Origin: Vibrio sp. qd031
GTDB lineage: Bacteria > Pseudomonadota > Gammaproteobacteria > Enterobacterales > Vibrionaceae
Length of the DNA: 64,000 nucleotides
Direction: 5' to 3'
Assembly (NCBI RefSeq): GCF_002100145.1
Contig: NZ_JXQD01000025.1
Location: forward strand, 344,166-408,165
Positions 61,317 through 64,000 of the stretch are shown here, one piece after another. Position 1 is the first letter of the stretch; each line of letters begins with the position of its first letter. The notes beneath the pieces were generated by a model, which was not told the origin of the DNA, searched no databases, and saw nothing but the letters and a program-made list of their open reading frames with translations. Position numbers and translations under genes: made by a program.

Positions 61317-62454
61317 CGAGCGAATTCAACAGGCACTTGATGCGCGTCACTCAAAGGGGCTGACGCGTATTCTGACCCCTTGTGATGGAGGAAACTCCAC
61401 CACGGTCAGCATCGCGGGCCGTAACTTACTCAACTTCTCCAATAACGACTATTTGGGCTTAGCGAATGATCCTGAGCTTAAAAAAGCGTTTCAGCAAGGG
61501 ATAGACGTTTACGGTAACGGAAGCGCGGCCTCGCCGATGGTATCTGGCTTTTCTAATGCGCATCGACTACTCGAAGATACGTTGTGCGATTGGTTAGGTT
61601 TTGATCGAGCGGTGCTGCTGAGCTCGGGTTTTTCAGCTAATCAAGCGCTACTATTTTCGTTGATGCACCAAGGCGACACGCTGATCCAAGACAAGCTCAA
61701 TCACGCATCTTTGATGGAAGCAGGGCAGTTGTGTGATGCGACAATGGTGCGTTTTCGGCACAATGATATTGCGCATCTAAAACAGCGTCTTAACGCAGCT
61801 AAGTCTAGCCCAACGCTGGTCGTGACTGAAGGTGTGTTTAGCATGGATGGCAATCAGGCCCCCCTTGCTGAGCTGCAACAAGCGACAGACCAGCAGGCGT
61901 GGCTAGCGGTTGATGATGCACACGGTATTGGCGTGTTGGGCAAAACAGGCGGCGGCAGTTGTGAGCAAGCGAATGTGCGTCCCGACTTATTGATTGTGAC
62001 GTTTGGTAAAGCGTTTGGTTTGTCTGGGGCTGCAATTATGTGTAACCACACAGTAGGCGACTACCTTACGCAATTTGCCAAGCACCATGTTTATTCTACT
62101 GCGTTTCCTGCGGCTCAAGCCTTTGCATTAAATCACGCAGCTAAAATGATCCAGTCCCAGACGTGGCGTAGGGAAAAGCTCGCGGAGCATAGCGATAGAA
62201 TTAGGCATAAATTGGGTCATTTAGCAGGCTATGTGGATACTTCCACCCCCATTAAGCCATTCATCATTGGAGATGCTGATCAAGCGGTCGCTGTGGCAAG
62301 TGCGATGCGACAGCATGGTATTGCATTGACGGCAATACGACCTCCTACTGTTCCACCTAATACCGCTAGGTTGCGTATCACCGTAACGGCGGCGCATAGC
62401 GATAAACACGTTGAAACGTTATGCCAAGCCCTGAATCAAGTTGTAAAGGAGTAA
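61303..62454 (+). CDS. bioF: 8-amino-7-oxononanoate synthase
   Basis: BioF condenses pimeloyl-ACP/CoA with alanine to KAPA. The 383-residue PLP enzyme has [19 protein letters not shown]-type loop as [46 protein letters not shown] and the Lys in [10 protein letters not shown] (about 236). Its ATG lies inside bioB (14 bp overlap), so translation is coupled. bioC begins 2 bp after the stop. Confidence 0.95.
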   Translation: MPAFNERIQQALDARHSKGLTRILTPCDGGNSTTVSIAGRNLLNFSNNDYLGLANDPELKKAFQQGIDVYGNGSAASPMVSGFSNAHRLLEDTLCDWLGFDRAVLLSSGFSANQALLFSLMHQGDTLIQDKLNHASLMEAGQLCDATMVRFRHNDIAHLKQRLNAAKSSPTLVVTEGVFSMDGNQAPLAELQQATDQQAWLAVDDAHGIGVLGKTGGGSCEQANVRPDLLIVTFGKAFGLSGAAIMCNHTVGDYLTQFAKHHVYSTAFPAAQAFALNHAAKMIQSQTWRREKLAEHSDRIRHKLGHLAGYVDTSTPIKPFIIGDADQAVAVASAMRQHGIALTAIRPPTVPPNTARLRITVTAAHSDKHVETLCQALNQVVKE

Positions 62455-62456
62455 CT

Positions 62457-63302
62457 GTGGTCAGTTGTATCGAAGCAGAGGCTCAAGAACGCATTGATAG
62501 CATTGCCGTCGATTTGCGCGATGAAAATCTGACGCAATCGAGTATGGCGAAAGAGGCGATTAGTCAAGCCTTTGATCGCGCAGCAAAAACTTATGATGCT
62601 CATGCGCAATTTCAACGTGACGTTGCCGATTGGCTTATGTCAGAAGTGGCGAGCGATCTCACTGGATTGCATTTTCTCGATCTCGGTTGCGGCACCGGAT
62701 ATGTCGCTCAGCAGTTGATTGAGCGGGGAGCACATGTAACCTGCGTTGACTTATCTCAAGCGATGCTCGATCAGGCAAAAGCAAGGCTTACCTCAACACA
62801 AACACGTTTTGTTCAAGCAGATGCAGAGTGTTTACCTTTTGCTGATCAAAGCTTTGATGGCGTAGTCAGTAGCTTGGCTTTGCAATGGTGTACCGAGCTT
62901 TCGCATCCGCTAAAAGAAATGAAGAGGGTGCTTAAACCAAACCGACAAGGGCTTTTTACCAGTCTAAGTGAAGGGTCATTATACGAGTTGAAACAAGCGT
63001 GGGCCGAAATTGACCAACATCAACATGTGAATACTTTTTGTCATACAAATAAGATAAAAATTGCGTTACAGCAAGTTTCTCCATGGGACAACTCATTACA
63101 CTGTCGTCAATTTGTGATCTGGTACAGCAGTGCATTGAGTCTAATGAAAGACTTGAAAGGTATTGGTGCAACACATGTAGATGGCCGCAGTACAGGGCTA
63201 ACTTCGCGAGAAACTCTACGTGATGTCGAGCGTCACTACCAACGATTTGCGCAGCCAGATGGTCTCCCTGCAACCTATCAAGTCTGTTTAGGAATTCTTT
63301 AA
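62457..63302 (+). CDS. bioC: Malonyl-ACP O-methyltransferase
   Basis: BioC methylates malonyl-ACP to start pimeloyl synthesis. The SAM motif [35 protein letters not shown] and [12 protein letters not shown] are typical. The preferred start is GTG with AGGAG five bases upstream (281 residues); an ATG at 62421 in frame would overlap bioF and lacks a site. The first 35 residues extend beyond E. coli BioC, so the real start could be a little further in. bioD overlaps its stop (TAATG). Confidence 0.92.
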   Translation: MVSCIEAEAQERIDSIAVDLRDENLTQSSMAKEAISQAFDRAAKTYDAHAQFQRDVADWLMSEVASDLTGLHFLDLGCGTGYVAQQLIERGAHVTCVDLSQAMLDQAKARLTSTQTRFVQADAECLPFADQSFDGVVSSLALQWCTELSHPLKEMKRVLKPNRQGLFTSLSEGSLYELKQAWAEIDQHQHVNTFCHTNKIKIALQQVSPWDNSLHCRQFVIWYSSALSLMKDLKGIGATHVDGRSTGLTSRETLRDVERHYQRFAQPDGLPATYQVCLGIL

Positions 63303-63979
63303 TGACACACACACTATTTATTGCTGGAACGGATACCGATGTCGGCAAAACTGTCGTTTCAAAAGCGCTTTTGCAAGCTGCGGATAAAATGGGAATGACA
63401 ACCGTTGGCTACAAGCCTGTCGCTGCGGGTTGTGAAGTCACGCCTGATGGCAATCGAAACTCCGATGCATTGCATTTACAAGATGCCGCTAATGTGTCTG
63501 TTGCCTATGATAAAGTAAATCCTTACGCGCTATTAGAGCCTTGTTCGCCGCACATAGCGGCAAAATTGGAAGGCGTTAATATTGATGGGACAGTTTTATC
63601 GAATAAACTGGAAGAGCTGAAACAACAAGCCAACTTCGTTTTGGTTGAAGGGGCTGGTGGATGGAGAGTGCCAGTGTCAGACAGTGAATGCCTATCTAGT
63701 TGGGTTCAGCAACACAACTTACCGGTCATATTGGTGGTCGGTGTTAAGTTGGGATGTTTGAGTCATGCGATGTTAACCGCAGAAACGATTGAACGTGACG
63801 GTCTCAACATTGTGGGTTGGGTGGCGAATCGTGTTAACCCAGGCGAAAAACACTACCGAGAGATCATTAGCTTGTTAGAGCAAAAGATTAATGCGCCTAA
63901 ACTGGGTGAGATCCCATACATGCCGAGTGTTAAAAAACGCGATTTGAGTGAATATGTAGATTTAACGTTGATTGTATAA
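63302..63979 (+). CDS. bioD: ATP-dependent dethiobiotin synthetase
   Basis: BioD closes the ureido ring of dethiobiotin from diaminopelargonate, CO2 and ATP. The 225-residue protein has the P-loop GTDTDVGKT (residues 9-17), YKPVAAGCE, and [14 protein letters not shown]. It overlaps the bioC stop by one base and is the last gene of bioBFCD; the window ends just after its stop. Confidence 0.97.
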   Translation: MTHTLFIAGTDTDVGKTVVSKALLQAADKMGMTTVGYKPVAAGCEVTPDGNRNSDALHLQDAANVSVAYDKVNPYALLEPCSPHIAAKLEGVNIDGTVLSNKLEELKQQANFVLVEGAGGWRVPVSDSECLSSWVQQHNLPVILVVGVKLGCLSHAMLTAETIERDGLNIVGWVANRVNPGEKHYREIISLLEQKINAPKLGEIPYMPSVKKRDLSEYVDLTLIV

Positions 63980-64000
63980 GCAAATCCATCGTCTTAGTAA

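Overview
The window is a 64 kb piece of a gammaproteobacterial chromosome, almost certainly from the Vibrionaceae (probably Vibrio). This rests on protein similarity recalled from known families and on gene order: fimV-truA-accD-folC-dedD-cvpA-purF, dnaX-ybaB-recR, cmk-rpsA-ihfB-lapA-lapB-pyrF, ald/lrp-ftsK-lolA-rarA-serS and bioA/bioBFCD. It is dense, mostly housekeeping DNA. I see no rRNA, tRNA, CRISPR array, transposase or prophage.

Layout. 1-7.1 kb: the 3' end of fimV, then truA, accD, folC, dedD and a PurR-type cvpA-purF unit. 7.3-13.3 kb: an rssB-like response regulator, a small membrane protein behind a good Fur box followed by a DUF454 gene, apt, dnaX (with a recognisable tau/gamma frameshift site), ybaB and recR. 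13.4-22.1 kb: aqpZ, two cysteine-cluster proteins around a DUF2986 gene, rlmA, yeaD, gapA (HexR-like operator), msrB, a DUF2989 lipoprotein, yeaC and ansA. 22.2-27.1 kb: a TetR repressor divergent from an RND efflux pair, sharing a perfect palindromic operator; this block lies between ansA and sppA, which are neighbours in many relatives. 27.2-36.6 kb: sppA, fadH (FadR-like box), a ydjA-type nitroreductase, topB, two short-chain dehydrogenases and sohB. 36.8-38.6 kb: an orphan type IV pilin-like gene and a 1.2 kb stretch without a convincing gene, the least explained part of the window. 38.6-45.9 kb: cmk, rpsA with a structured leader, a 16-unit heptamer tandem array, ihfB, lapA, lapB, pyrF, miaE and a coiled-coil membrane protein of unknown function. 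46.2-56.7 kb: cysB, a methyltransferase, ald/lrp, ftsK, lolA, rarA and serS. 56.9-64 kb: an ABC-2 exporter pair and the complete biotin cluster bioA/bioBFCD with a BirA-type operator.

How the genes work together. Several units are set up for metabolic control by visible operators: purines (PurR at cvpA-purF), glycolysis (HexR at gapA), fatty-acid degradation (FadR at fadH), biotin (BirA between bioA and bioB), iron (Fur at the small membrane protein) and drug efflux (TetR). The envelope group (lapA/lapB, lolA, sppA, sohB, dedD, fimV) and the replication/repair group (dnaX, recR, rarA, ftsK, topB, ihfB) are scattered but typical.

No clearly new multi-gene system was found. The best leads are the Fur-linked 64-residue membrane protein, the pilin plus gene-poor region, a palindrome-ended dispersed element present as a full and an internally deleted copy, two genes whose start codons lie in or just after a terminator hairpin, and two tandem arrays of 7 and 16 bp units.
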